A stretch of DNA of 64,000 nt from Gracilaria gracilis (lineage: Eukaryota; Rhodophyta; Florideophyceae; Gracilariales; Gracilariaceae): contig JARGSG010000202.1 in the NCBI GenBank assembly GCA_030374805.1, forward strand, positions 186,001 to 250,000, written 5' to 3'. A program made the position numbers and the translations under genes. This document shows, piece by piece, positions 10,938 through 22,300 of this stretch. The notes beneath the pieces were generated by a model. It was not told the origin of the DNA. It searched no databases and was given only the letters and a program-made list of their open reading frames with translations. The first letter of the stretch is position 1. Every line of letters begins with the position of its first letter.

Positions 10938-13459
10938 TTACAGATAGTTATATCTTCTCCCTCGATGTACCCACCGCCCAACTGTGGCAGTTCTCCCAGA
11001 GTTTCCCGACACACACCTCGGACCTTCATCCACAAACCCATCGTTCTCAAACTCCTCGGCATGCTCTTCTTGTAGCGATTGCCAGGCTACCCCCAGTATT
11101 CTTTCAACAGCCCCAGGTACATAATTCCCATACAAAGTAGAGAACAAAAGCTGTCTTTGCCCTCCACGTCCCACAACCTCGTTCATAGTTTTCACCACAC
11201 ACGCAATCCAGGCGTCAAGTCTCGCAAGGTGCATCACTGTCCCATCCACGTACTGCTGTTCACCGTTACTTTGCCTCTATACTGCGTATCCCATGTACTC
11301 CTCCAACACTGCTAACGCCACCCCATTCTTGAAGTACATATTTTCATCATCAACATCCCATAGTGGCCCAACCGCACGAGACCCGGAATACGCAAGGTCT
11401 GCGAACCGCCTCGTCCTCCACGCACACAACCCATTCCCCCCGCCCTCCTCCCTTCCCATCAGCTTCTTGCGCGCCTCCCCCATCTGCTGCTTTAGCTCTC
11501 CCATAGCTCAGTCCGTTTCAGTAGGTTTCTCACGTCTCGCCATCAAATCATATCCAAGGATGGAGAATAACTTGTCGCGAGCCGCCCGCTTCCGCACCCC
11601 AATCACATCGCTTAATGTCTGCTTCATCCGCTGCCTCAGACACTTGTCCGCACTCACATTATTCACACACTCCTGTTTCCTTCCCGCTTCTCGTATCGTC
11701 TCCCAATTATCTCCCATTATTTCAGTCTCCACCACATACTTCAGCAGCACATCACTTCCTCCCTCCGTTGATGGCGTATACGCCCTTATCTCATATGCCA
11801 CTTGATACGGGCACCGAGGTACCATCTCCTTCTCCCCAACCACAAATATGCTGCCATCCCTACTTTCTCCCAGCGTCGCACTCCTGTTCTTCCAGCTCCT
11901 ACCATCGTTCTCCGTGTCAAAACAGAGTTATGACGCCTGCAACTTCGCATAGTGGAAAATCTTATCATATACAGCCCTTTCAAATCCGTAAAAACATTCT
12001 GACACCTCTATGTCATGCTCGCGACGCCCCTTCACATCCTTTCCACACCCCCTTTGCTTCTTACCCTTCACAACCTCCCTTAAAATTTCAATCAACACAT
12101 TTTGCTGCTTCAGCTTCTCCCTCACCCGTTCCAATTTTTTCTGCGTGAGCTTCAAACTCACTATCATGGTATAGTGATCCTGCTTCATATTTCCCAGCTT
12201 CCTTTTCAACGATTTCACCCTCTCAACCAGTGCAGACCTTGGCAACACGCGTAAGTTCTCTTCATCTTCTTCTGCTATTCCTGTAGTTCCCATTTCCCTT
12301 GCTCCGTTCCCCTCCCCACGATCCCCAGAATCGTCGACTTCTGCTTCATGCACATCGTCCTCAATCCGAACAGCATTATGCCTCACACGTATTCCTTCGG
12401 GCGTTCGTACCGCGGTTTCCACCAAGTTCCCTCCAGTTCTATGCCTGTTTCGGACAACGACATCTTCTCCTTCGAATACCCTCCCATCCACTGGTATATT
12501 GTATCTCACATTTTCAATCACTGATCCACCACTGCTGCGTCATACAACTCTCCCCGAGCAAATTGTCTCGGAGCCATTCCATTCTCTCCACATTGCCGTG
12601 GCTCCCCATTCCATCGCCCACACGCCCAATTCGCCTCCCACTGTCCTCTGCGTTTTCAAGCTCCCTCATATGCCTCATACCCCCCCACTTCCTCTTCCTC
12701 CCGCATCGCAGTATGTTGCGGTCCACCAGTTCTTTCTCTGCCCACCATTCGATTCCTTTTAACACCAACCACAACCTCCATGCTTTCGTTTCTCGCCTCC
12801 TGAACGCCTCCTCCTACTTCTCTTTCGCGACCCCTCCCCTCCTGAACGCCAACCCCAGCCACTCTCCCTCCCTCCTTCCCTCCAATACCACGGCTAACTA
12901 TCCCACTAGTACTTCTTGCTATCGTCCTTCCCTTCCCCCCACTGCGACACTCCCTCCCCTTCTCTATGACATCTCCACACTCGCCTTCTTCTACAACATG
13001 CGTGGAGTCATCAACCCTTCGCCGCCCACCTCTATCCCTACCGCCCTGCGCATCATCCGTCTGCTTTCCTCCCATCCCTCCCTTGCTTTCCCCTCCTTCA
13101 TTTCCGATCTCATGTGGAAGCGGAGTAGCTTGTGTTACCACAGCACTTACCATTCTCTCGGTTCGCTCCGTTTGCCCGGTGCGCTCGGTTCGCTCGGTTC
13201 GCTCCAAAGGTCGGCCTCGACCACGTCTCCCCGTGTTCTTCCTACCTTTCCCACGTAATCCGCTTCGAGGAAAGCGCGAACTACGCCCAATACCGCCCTC
13301 TCCATTTTCCACACCGCCACTTCGAGGCGCACGCGTAGTACTACCCAAGCCATCCTCGCGACCCCGACCTACCACCTCTGCACGCGTTCGCCCTTTTGAC
13401 GCGCGCACGCTTACATCCTCCGCATTCGCATTCGCACTTCTCCTTTTACGTTTCCCCAT
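10938..13459 (-). pseudogene. AT-hook / coiled-coil chromatin-type protein, copy 1 (broken)
   Basis: The start at 13459 (MGKRKRRSANANAED) is chosen because the N-terminus is basic, conserved in copy 2, and preceded by noncoding sequence. Features: an AT-hook-like core RGRGRP within an Arg/Gly/Lys-rich region; ERTERTERT repeats; a conserved segment with VRTPEGIRVRHNAVRIEDDV; a long coiled coil (LVERVKSLKRKLGNM onward, about 75 residues); and a C-terminal block beginning FVVGEKEMVPRCPYQ and ending near 10,938. The coding frame is interrupted by frameshifts around 12,650, by a TAA after KLQAS (11,928) that copy 2 shares, and by private changes near 11,508. Probable role: DNA-binding or multimerising accessory protein in the nucleus. 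No enzymatic domain recognised. Confidence 0.5.
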
Positions 13460-13945
13460 ATGGAATCGGACGACGACGATGCGCCCGGCGGGGCGCTTTA
13501 GATGTTCTCGCCGCTCGCCACTTGAGGTGTTCGCCGCTCGACGTGATCGCAGGTCTCCCGTGAAACGCACACCTGCACTCGACGTGTGGTAGAAATATCG
13601 CACCGTTTTAGTACTTTTCGGAATCACTCTCCGAAAATTGGGACGGAAATTTCCCTTCCTGTACGAAACCTCACTGCCAAAAACTGTTACACTTTCACAT
13701 GATATCACATGTACTCCGTATCTTCTATTCTATGTACTCGAACGTCAACCCACTCCCCCGAATCCTATCCCCATTTTGTTCACGTCACTGGATGATAAAA
13801 GTGACGACACCCACTCACTTGGGGAGTTCTCGTCCTCCCCTGCAGAACACGAGAGTTATAAGGAAAGCGTAATAAAATACACAATTCGATTGTACACATA
13901 CTACGGTACACCTTTCGGTTCAATAAGTCATAAATCAATTGAGCT
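13460..13945. other. Intergenic region upstream of the AT-hook gene, copy 1
   Basis: 486 bp between the end of the SET gene and the start of the AT-hook gene on the minus strand; it should contain the AT-hook gene promoter. Aligned to 35,698-36,187. No other feature seen. Confidence 0.35.
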
Positions 13946-14641
13946 CTACTCGATTACTATAGGATTCGAAGACGTACCCCATGTGTATTCCCTTCCATAA
14001 TCTGCAAACAACTCTTCTCCCACTTCTACAACCCGAAGTGCCCGGACGGCAAGCATTGGGTATTCTCTTAATTGAAGTGGAGTTCGCCCAGTTCCTGGGG
14101 TTCGAATCACCGCCACATTGGCAGTCCGTCGCTGCTTCAAGCCATCCTCTACGGCATCCCTATCTTTATCTCCTTCCATATATTTTGGGCCGTTAATTGT
14201 TCCAGCCAACGAAACTGGAGTGGGCACAATCCATACAGAGATTGTAGGTATTTCTCGTCTCCTTTCCGGGAGTTTCCGGAATACCTCGCCTCGCAGGCTA
14301 ATCTCCATCGCATAAGTTGGAAAACGTGGGGCAGTGGCTCCCAACAACCCTTCCCCATACTTCTTGCGTACCTCTTTCCTCTTCGTTAAGTCATGGTACA
14401 CTAGAGTTCCGTAAAAGAAACATATCTCTTCGTTCTTCATGAAACGGCGCGTGGTAAACACTCGCACTCCTTCGTCATGGTGACGAATCGACGACTTCCC
14501 AATTCGACAACCACACATAGTGCCTTCCAGTGCCAACATAGCGTTCCAATCCAGGAGACCAATCTTCTCTTCCAAGGTTTTCGGCCACTCATGCAGCGCT
14601 TTGCGCCTGCTGATCATGGCCATGCCCTCCTCCCGCCACAT
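13946..14641 (-). CDS. SET-domain protein (putative lysine methyltransferase), copy 1
   Basis: A 231-residue open frame. SET features: GVRVFTTRRFMKNEEICFFYG (first half, GxGVF-like turn followed by the E...YG strand), a central TINGPKY where canonical SET proteins have an NHSCxPN-type motif, and AVRALRVVEVGEELFADYG near the C-terminus, matching the ELxxDYG motif. The central motif is degenerate, so activity is uncertain. SET enzymes normally transfer methyl groups from S-adenosylmethionine to lysine. This frame continues directly from the methyltransferase gene upstream: a single TAG separates them in both copies, so an ancestral methyltransferase-SET fusion is plausible. The copy 2 equivalent has two stops. 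Confidence 0.65.
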   Translation of the reverse strand: MWREEGMAMISRRKALHEWPKTLEEKIGLLDWNAMLALEGTMCGCRIGKSSIRHHDEGVRVFTTRRFMKNEEICFFYGTLVYHDLTKRKEVRKKYGEGLLGATAPRFPTYAMEISLRGEVFRKLPERRREIPTISVWIVPTPVSLAGTINGPKYMEGDKDRDAVEDGLKQRRTANVAVIRTPGTGRTPLQLREYPMLAVRALRVVEVGEELFADYGREYTWGTSSNPIVIE

Positions 14642-14731
14642 CTATACCAGGAAGTACACAGTATACGGTGGGAACTTCTGATACTGTGGGAAGCCGGATG
14701 GAGCCTTCCATGATCGTGAAGGACGAGCGTT

Positions 14732-17039
14732 CTACTTGGGAAATAAGTCCATCACGCGATTCACAGAGTTTTGGACCTCTTGCGTAATTTGAATGTCGGT
14801 CTCATTATCGCGCATGCACACCGCGAACTAAACAATGGCCGCGTGCCTAGCATGGGCAAAACAGTCAGGGTCCGGCTCACAACCAATAAACCTCCGATGA
14901 CGTTGTAACTCCATGCATGCCATGGCAGTCGAGAAAGTTCCCGCGAACAAGTCCACCACTGTATCACCTGGCTGCGAAAATCTGCTGATCAGCTCCTTCA
15001 ACAACGCGCGAGGTTTTTGTTCCGACCTCACCTTTTGCAACATGTAGCCCCCACCCTCTTTCTTCCCTTTCTATTGAAGAGTCTCCCCATTGGACATGGG
15101 CGGTACCTGGTCAATAACACTGTGGTACCCTAGATACCTCGACTGCACGTAGTTAAAGTTCTCATAGTTCACCATCGCATGCTGCTGTTCATAAGCGAGG
15201 CCACTTCGAACACCATGTATCGCATACTCCATGGCAGGGAACAAGGAGCAAGACCTGCGTCCCGGGTTTCGCATGGGGTTGCCTTGCGACCGTATAAAAT
15301 GAATTGGGACCTGGACCACAAGAAACGAGCGCCTCGGAACCCCTTGCTCGTCATTTGCTCCAATAAAGTAAATCACCTTTGTCCACTGGTTCACCTGTTT
15401 TAATGCACAGAAGATAACGAAATGACCCCCCAGACGTAGCAGCCTTGATACAAACTTCGCCGCCTTTTTCATATGCCCAGCGCTCAGCACATCGTACCAA
15501 CTGTTCCCCCGGTTCTTATTGGTCCTTATGTTGTATGGTGGGTCCATGAGACCTAGTTGAACTTTCCCCAATGGAGAGACTCCGTTGTTTCGCATAGTTT
15601 CGTCCGTTTCCACCATATCCCCGAACCCGCAATTATACATTCAAAAGTATTTCCCCATCTCCACTTCACAACGTTGGAATGCCATTTTATCGTCCAACGA
15701 GGAAATGGCAGAAGGAGGCTGTATGTCAGCGTCGGGTGACTGTTCACCAACATCTTCATTCTCACTCTCGCCCACTACATCCATTCCACTTCCGCCATCT
15801 CCATCCCCTCCTTGTTTCTCCTCCGAAGGAATCCCTCTTCACAACTGCTCATCGTCATCCTCATGAATTTCGATGGCAGGCTCCGGTTTAGATATTGGCG
15901 TTAGAGGTGTATCAGGGACCCTGAGTGTTTCTTTGATTTTCAAAGGGCTTATTGTCTCCAAGATGGAGGACATAAGCGAGTTAGAGAAACAATCAAATCT
16001 CTGAGCAAACGCTCTTGACGGGTCCCTGTGAAACGTCTTTAGAACGACCCATCGTCCAGGTTCTGATATTGTGTACAACTGCTCGTTCACAACAACCTTG
16101 TTCAGGTCAGAAATAAACTCCTTCGCAAGCGTTCGGAGGGCCACATCAATGTCCTCCGGAAGATTCCATGCCAACGGTTGGACCTCGTCTTCCCGAAGAG
16201 TTTGCGTGTTGCTCGGTAGCAGGCAATGGTCGTTGTCATTGTGCAAGAACCTCTCGGAGCGCGTTTCAATGGGTTTAAACTGCATATCGTCGTACACGAG
16301 CAGTAAGAAAGGGAGAACCATGACCTCAGCGCTAGGGAATCCCAGAAATTGGGAGAAACAATCCCAGGCCTTTGTTACCAGCTGCACACCAAAACCCGCA
16401 CGCTGAGATTGGAGATTCTGCAATATTTGCACATTCCCAAAAGGGGTGGAATATCCCTTCTCCCCCTTACGATACTTTTTGAATGAGGGAAAGAAAGAGA
16501 ACTCTCTGGAAATGTGTAGCGATGCTCGAACCGAAAGGGGGAACTATACGGCCCACACGCCTGGGAGCTATACTCATGGACTTGGAGAATTCGGTTAACG
16601 TCACATTCTTCGGTATTCCTTGAAAATTCACTTTGGTATACCCATTCCAAAAATCCCTCACACGCCTGTCTCTGTCTCCGTCCATGATGTCAAGCAACTT
16701 CGTCGACAGATACAGCTGACGGTACGAACCCTTCTCGCACACAGCCTTGAGCTCATCGTCGCTGTATGACGGGTGATTGGGTCCCAGAAGGATAGAGAAG
16801 TACTTCTTGGCCACGTCTAGGACAGTGCGATTCTTGATGATATATTGAACGAATTCGCTGTGTCCCACTTTCCTAGGTTCGCCTTCCTTTCGCATTGTCG
16901 ACGCGTAGTGATCGCGAATGGCGAGACACGCGGTGAGAAGCTCATCCCCAGAACCGAACATTTTTCCAACCTTCATGTCGGATGTCGGAGGTGACGGTGA
17001 CTTAGACCTGGGTGTGGTTGCGGCAGCCATTTTAAACAA
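14732..17039 (-). pseudogene. Beta-class DNA amino-methyltransferase with long N-terminal extension, copy 1
   Basis: The N-terminal part (17,039-16,467, starting MFKMAAATTPRSK) has no recognised domain; a frameshift near 16,450 leads into a second unrecognised block to 15,839, then an acidic linker. The catalytic part (15,640-14,732) keeps DPPYN (motif IV), a target-recognition-like variable region, QKPRALLKELI, and VVDLFAGTFST (motif I) in the IV-to-I order typical of beta-class N6-adenine/N4-cytosine enzymes. Private stops follow GETLQ, HAAIV and DLFPK. Copy 2 has the same catalytic region fully open. The gene diverges from the ParB-2OG gene across the hairpin hub. Confidence 0.7.
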
Positions 17040-17406
17040 TAACGGGGGGCTGTATTATGAATAGGGAAGTAGAACGAGAGCGGTCGTGAGAAAATATATG
17101 ATTGACGTCGGTAGCGGACGGCGAGACCAAACGGACGGAAGCTGACGAGAGACGGCAGCGAACGAGAGATGAGTGCGGATGGTAGACGGAAGCGGACGGC
17201 AGACGGCTGCAGAATTAGCGATGTGAAGGAAAAGTTCAGACGCCAAAACGGTACCAGAGCTCTAAAACAGAGGAGTAGAAGAGAATTGGGCGATGTTAGG
17301 GGGGCTTATGCGGTGATAAACAGTTATAAGAGAAGGCCGGGATGGGAGGGGGGTGCGGTAATTCTTAGATATAAAAGAATAGGCGAAGTTATAACTTACG
17401 GCTCCC

Positions 17407-17481
17407 CGGACAGCGGTCCATGGTGCAGTGGCGCTCCATCCCGGCTCCGATGAAGTGCCACTCAAGTTCGGTCCGCTTTCC
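17407..17481. repeat. Imperfect palindrome related to the 46-bp array
   Basis: GGACAGCGGTCC, then AGTGGCGCTCCATC, short loop, then GATGAAGTGCCACT and GGTCCGCTTTCC: a decayed hairpin with the same core as those at 18,768 and 18,958. Confidence 0.6.
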
Positions 17482-17658
17482 ATGCGCCGTGGGGGAAAAA
17501 GTAAAAGAAATTAATTTCCACCTGGACAGCGGCCCCCTTGCGACTGGCGCTTGTTTGTAATGTGACGCTGCGTGTACTTAAGCACCTTCGCTCAACTGCC
17601 TCGGTAAGGACAACGCTTTGTAACTTTCCGTTACGGTTTCCGGGGATCTCTTCTTCTC

Positions 17659-17693
17659 CTGTCACACCCAAGTGATGCTCTCGGTTGTGACAG
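17659..17693. repeat. Hairpin with ATGCTC loop (first)
   Basis: CTGTCACA (17659-17666) and TGTGACAG (17686-17693) are perfect 8-bp arms; the loop contains GATGCTCTC. In copy 2 the arms are 9 bp (GTCACAACC/GGTTGTGAC). Confidence 0.6.
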
Positions 17694-17951
17694 AAGAAAA
17701 AAAGATCGCCGGAAACTGTAAAAGGGAGGTGCTCTTTCCGTCTTTGTTCTGTTGCGCGGACGTAGTGGCACACAAGGTACGTTCAACAATCTTGTTCGTT
17801 TTCTGTGAATCGTACTAACTGGCGTACTCTTCTATTTTCCATGCTATTGCGTATTCAAGCCAGAGTCGCCGGACACAGTGTATGCCGCTTCTGCATCCTT
17901 GCTTTACTGAGAACATTCGGAAGTGGTTGAGCTGACCATGATTGCCGAGTA

Positions 17952-17983
17952 CGATTATTTGAGTTGTTCAACTCATGTAATCG
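17952..17983. repeat. GAGTTG-TT-CAACTC hairpin, first of pair
   Basis: CGATTA...GAGTTG TT CAACTC...TAATCG with one internal mismatch region. It sits in a duplicated context beginning GAAGTGGTTGAGCT. Confidence 0.6.
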
Positions 17984-18104
17984 GCTTTGGCTCTGACAGC
18001 CAGCTCAATCACTGTCGGACTGTGGTTATTTATTAGACCGACTAGATTAGACTGCGTTAGCTCGAACTATCCGAAGTGGTTGAGCTACCGGTGATGGTGG
18101 ACTA

Positions 18105-18136
18105 CGATTACATGAGTTGTTCAACTCATATAATCG
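18105..18136. repeat. GAGTTG-TT-CAACTC hairpin, second of pair
   Basis: Second copy, with longer arms (CGATTACATGAGTTG against CAACTCATATAATCG, one mismatch), about 153 bp after the first and preceded by the same GAAGTGGTTGAGCT motif. Confidence 0.6.
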
Positions 18137-18232
18137 TGTTTAGCCAGTACTGATATTTCAATCACTGAAGAAGAATAGTCCCCAATATAGTCACTAGAAA
18201 ATTGTCGTGGCCAGTGATGAGTTCTTCTTCTC

Positions 18233-18261
18233 CGACAACCACATAATGCTCGTGGTTGTCG
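18233..18261. repeat. Hairpin with ATGCTC loop (second)
   Basis: Perfect 10-bp arms CGACAACCAC/GTGGTTGTCG around loop ATAATGCTC. Arms and loop resemble the hairpin at 17,659. Confidence 0.65.
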
Positions 18262-18330
18262 CAAAGGGGGTATTCATTATCGGTCACGACCTTGGGCGCT
18301 ATAGGAAAATCTAAATCATATAGAGTTAGA

Positions 18331-18355
18331 GAAGGTAGTCGGTAGAACTACCTTC
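18331..18355. repeat. GAAGGTAGT/ACTACCTTC hairpin
   Basis: Perfect 9-bp arms with a 7-nt loop. Confidence 0.5.
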
Positions 18356-18629
18356 TTCGATTTGATAGGATGTAAAGTTTCTGATATAGCGCATATCCTG
18401 CCAGATCGATGTGGTGTATTATTTGTTTTGTTTTATACGTGACCAACAAGCTGCGAACTACTTCTATTCTAAATCGTTCTCCGTGCTCATGAAGAGCAAT
18501 TTTTATTGTTTTCTAACAAACTCACCGAACGACAGTCATATGATCTGACGCCCTTACGTCCTCCCGTCATTATCAGAAGATGTAGGGCTTTAAATATTCA
18601 TAAAACATTCATTAGTGAAAACCGTCGTC

Positions 18630-19033
18630 GACAGCGGTCCGAGGTGTCGTCCAGCTTCATCGGCCATGGCACGTGGACAGCGGTCCTGGGTGTCGTCCAG
18701 CTTCATCAGCCACGGCGCGTGGACAGCGGTCTGGTGTGTCGTCCAGCTTCATCAGCCACGGCGCGTGGACAGCGGTCCGGGGTGGAGTGGCGCTTCATCA
18801 GTGCCGTGATGAGGCGCCACTCCACCGCGGACCGCTGTCAGAAAAATCAAAATTTTTTTCCCGTGGACAGCGGTCTGGGGTGTCGACCAACTTCTTCCGC
18901 CTCAGCACGTAGTCAGCCGTCCGAGGTGTCGTCCAACTCCATCGGCCACTGCGCATGGACAGCGGTCCGGGGTTGTGTGGCGCTTCATCACGGCAGTGAT
19001 GAAGCGCCACACCACCCCGGAACGCTGTCCATG
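18630..19033 (+). repeat. 46-bp period array with two embedded palindromes
   Basis: Units starting GACAGCGGTCC..GGTGTCG and containing CAGCTTCATC begin at 18630, 18676, 18722, 18768, 18866, 18912 and 18958, a 46-bp step except across the first hairpin. The units at 18768 and 18958 are turned into long palindromes (18768-18839 and 18955-19033) whose arms read GACAGCGGTCCGGGG..GTGGCGCTTCATCA and its complement, about 33-36 bp each. The mirrored array is at 30,568-30,970. It lies about 300 bp before the ParB-2OG start codon. Confidence 0.75.
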
Positions 19034-19335
19034 CAGAAAACTTAACGGACGCCATTCATTTTTTTCTCCTTCAAAACTGGTTGCTCTTATTCTATAGCTA
19101 CACGTACGTAGTAGTTATGACGGTCATGTAACTTTCTAAATAAAGCGATAGGGAATTCTAAAACGTGAAATAAGGAACCCCTTGAGTTCAATCCTATATT
19201 GAGCGGGCGCAGTGTTCGGTCAGGAAGTGAAGGCAACGAACATAATTGTGAAGGGTACGTCCACTATACATTCCCGCGAGCATTCTTGACGGTCGTAATC
19301 TGCGTTTAGAATTGTTTGAACCCTTTGTATCCAAA

Positions 19336-22300
19336 ATGGAGCCTCTGAACCATAAAAGGGAGCGGGAGTCAGCGCGATCGAAGAAGAACAGCAAGGGGTC
19401 AGAAATGGCGCCGTTTACGCGAAGAAGAGGAAAAGCGAAGGTCGCTACGTCTCGTAGGCGGACAACGCGTTCCGAGGGGGGAACACCGCGCGCGATGAAG
19501 AAGAAGTCGAGTACTCCCGCGCCACATAAGGTAAATGGTAGCGACTCTGTATCTTTGTTCATCAGCCTTGGAAAGGGCAAGAACAGGGTTGAATTTGGTA
19601 CTGCGGAAGTACGTGGCGTGGGGCCTGCTGTTGGTACCGGGAAGGGGCTCTGCCGTTCGCTGCATGGCCATCTTATAAGCGCCATTGCCTTAGAGGGTGA
19701 GGATTTGGTGGTTATCTGGAAGACGAATATTTCAAGTCATCTAGACGCGAAGTACCCTTAGAGTTTCCAAGGTCTGGAGGATCCCCCGAGTAAGCTCGCC
19801 GAATTGTTTTGCCCTGGGTGGTATGCCTGGGATAAGTCGATGATGGCCTCAATTGAGATTCCGCAGAGTCCCACTTCGCACCCCACTCCGCACCTTAGGG
19901 CCGGGAAGTCGTCCACCTCTCAGCCTGAGAGTGAAGATGTTGAGGAGGGCCAAGAATCGGCTTAGAATTCCTCTAAAACCGCCAAACTCCAGTCTCCACC
20001 AACGAGAGGAGGAGGACGAGAAGGTTCTAAAGGGATAAAGAAACCGGTGGGAGCGATTGAGAGGGTTAACAGCGTGTATGACTCCGATGACGATGTTGTG
20101 CAGGTTATTGGGACTACTGAGGTTTCCCTGGGTGGACCTGAGGGGGATTTGTTCGATGAAGGAGATAGAGTTCCGTCGGATGAGGTGGAAACCACGCTAT
20201 CGCTACCGAAGATATCCCTCGCCGACTATGTTCAACAGCGGTTGACGACGGATACCGAGATGATTGAAGTCCCGAAAAAGACGGTTCGCAGTGTGAACTT
20301 GCCGCACAAGGAGGCCACGAAGATGAAGTGCCGCAACTTTGGTTGGCCTCCCTCCGCCGGTTCGATTGCCGTTACAGTTGTAGGCGAATTGGATGCGAAT
20401 GACATCGTTGACGGGAGACTTGTGCTGCCTGTAACACTTATAGACGGATATCACCGATTTCTTGTGTTACAGGACCTGCGTGTGGAGGGAGGGAAGTGGG
20501 AGGATATAGTGAAATCTCGGGATGTTGTGTTATGGAGGAGGAAGGATGGTAATCCGATGGTGATGAATGAAGTGCTAGGACTTGGCGATCTCCTGAACGA
20601 GATTAGCTCCAATGTTCTGAAGATGTCTTTCGCAGACAAACTTCACAGCACGATGCCCTTCGTTGAAAACATCATTAACGAAGGGGGTGTGGATGTGAGG
20701 AAGGTGACGCCGAAACAGATAGCGGGCGCGTTGAAAAGAACTAGGGTTATCGGGGAATATAGTATGCGTCACTGGAATCGCTATGCGGCACTGGCTCTGA
20801 AGTTTGTGCAAAGCGAGGGCCTCCTTCAATTCTTTGAGAAGGTGTGTGAGGAGGAGCCGCATCTGACGCTCACACATGTGTCCAGTGACCTCCCTATCGC
20901 ACTCGCAGATGGGGAATTCCGTTTCGTCGTCCGTTGCTTGCAATGGCATGTGCGACTGAGAATGTTCTCTGCAGAGAGAACGGGCCGTTTTGAGGATATG
21001 AGGAAGCACTTCTTTCAGTGTGCAATTGGTATGTTTAAGCTTTGCGACATGACTCCCAAGAGGAAAAAGATAACAGTTGAGGAAGTGATGCAGACGGTTC
21101 TCAAGATTGGAGGAAAGGGGGTATCTGTCTTAGAATATCTAGAGAAGCAAACAGCCAAAATGAAGCTCGCGGGAGCAAAGCGTTTGTGGTACGGGATGGT
21201 GTCTAGGAGGGTGAAGACTGCAGGTAACAAGCTGGAACAACACTTTTAAGTACCGCTGCGAAGTTCAGAGGAGGAGGAGGTTATAGAGCAGGTTATTGAA
21301 GAGGTTGTGGAACCGGTGAGGACGACCAGGGCTCCATCTGCTTAGGTTGAGAACGATCCCATGGTGGTGGAAAGCCCTGAACCGGAACCACCAGTGTTAC
21401 GACGTAGCACAAGACGTAAGGTGGTTCCCGGTCGCTTGAGAGAAGAGGAGGTTGGAAGGGTCGTGGTAAAGAAGAGGAAAATGAGGAAGAGAACTTCTGT
21501 GGTGCTTATTGACGACGAGGATGAAGATGATATGCAACCTGCCCTAAAGCGAAGAAGGAAGGGTACGGTGAACACATCTTCTGTGGACATACCTTTGGAG
21601 GTTGTTAAACTTTTCAGGAAAATGACGAGGACTGCATTGAAGAAGTTCTTTAAGGAGCAGAAAATCAATGTGATGTCGTCCAGTGAGGGCGAAAAGGAGG
21701 GTGATGGTGGTGAGAAGGATAGTGGATTTGTTGGGGATGAACCGGGGGGGAGGAAGGTGAGAGAAGAATGCGTAGCTTTGAGAATAACAATCCGGATGTT
21801 CTCCCGAAGCGGATGAAGACAGCTGGGGAGTACACAGGAGGATCGGGTATGTCGTGAACGAATATGGTGAATGCACTGCCGTGTGAGTGGTCGGGAGGAA
21901 AGAATGCTGTGAAACAACAGCACCCGTAGATGGATATGCTTCATCTACGAAAGCGGCATACTGCGGGGTGTTTAATGGTGGAGGATTGGAGGGCGGTGCA
22001 TCACGCGGTGTACTGGCATGCAGCCCGGAATGTGCACAAGGAACTGGGGACTACGAAGAAACCAGTTCTTGGGGTGAAGCTCTCGTTGAAGGGAAAGCCG
22101 AAAGAAGAAGAGGAGGCTCTTTCGATGTCGGCGATGGAGAGGGATGACCTCGCGCGAAAGTATTTTGCCACGAAGAGAATGGAGTTGATGGAGAGAGGAT
22201 TCCGTGTGCTGGAAGAATTTGGAAGTGACGAAGGCATGTCAGATGAGGCGAAGAAGAGGGGGGTGGTGTTGGATGAAGATGTGACAAAGAGTATGTTGGA

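Larger units (their letters stand above)
17040..19335. promoter_or_regulatory. Hairpin-rich noncoding hub between methyltransferase and ParB-2OG genes, copy 1
   Basis: 2.3 kb with no conserved open frame, placed between two divergent large genes and mirrored at 30,266-32,567. It contains at least seven inverted repeats and an array with a 46-bp period, listed separately. It must hold both promoters. The density and variety of hairpins is unusual and suggests a cis-acting locus: protein-binding site, replication or partition-like site, or structured transcript. Confidence 0.55.

Noticed and set aside
18630-19033. CRISPR-like repeat array
   Set aside because: Repeats are contiguous 46-bp units without unique spacers, and the DNA is eukaryotic.
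18506-19045. 179-codon frame across the 46-bp array
   Set aside because: It encodes only the translated repeat (GQRS-type units) and exists in several frames at once.
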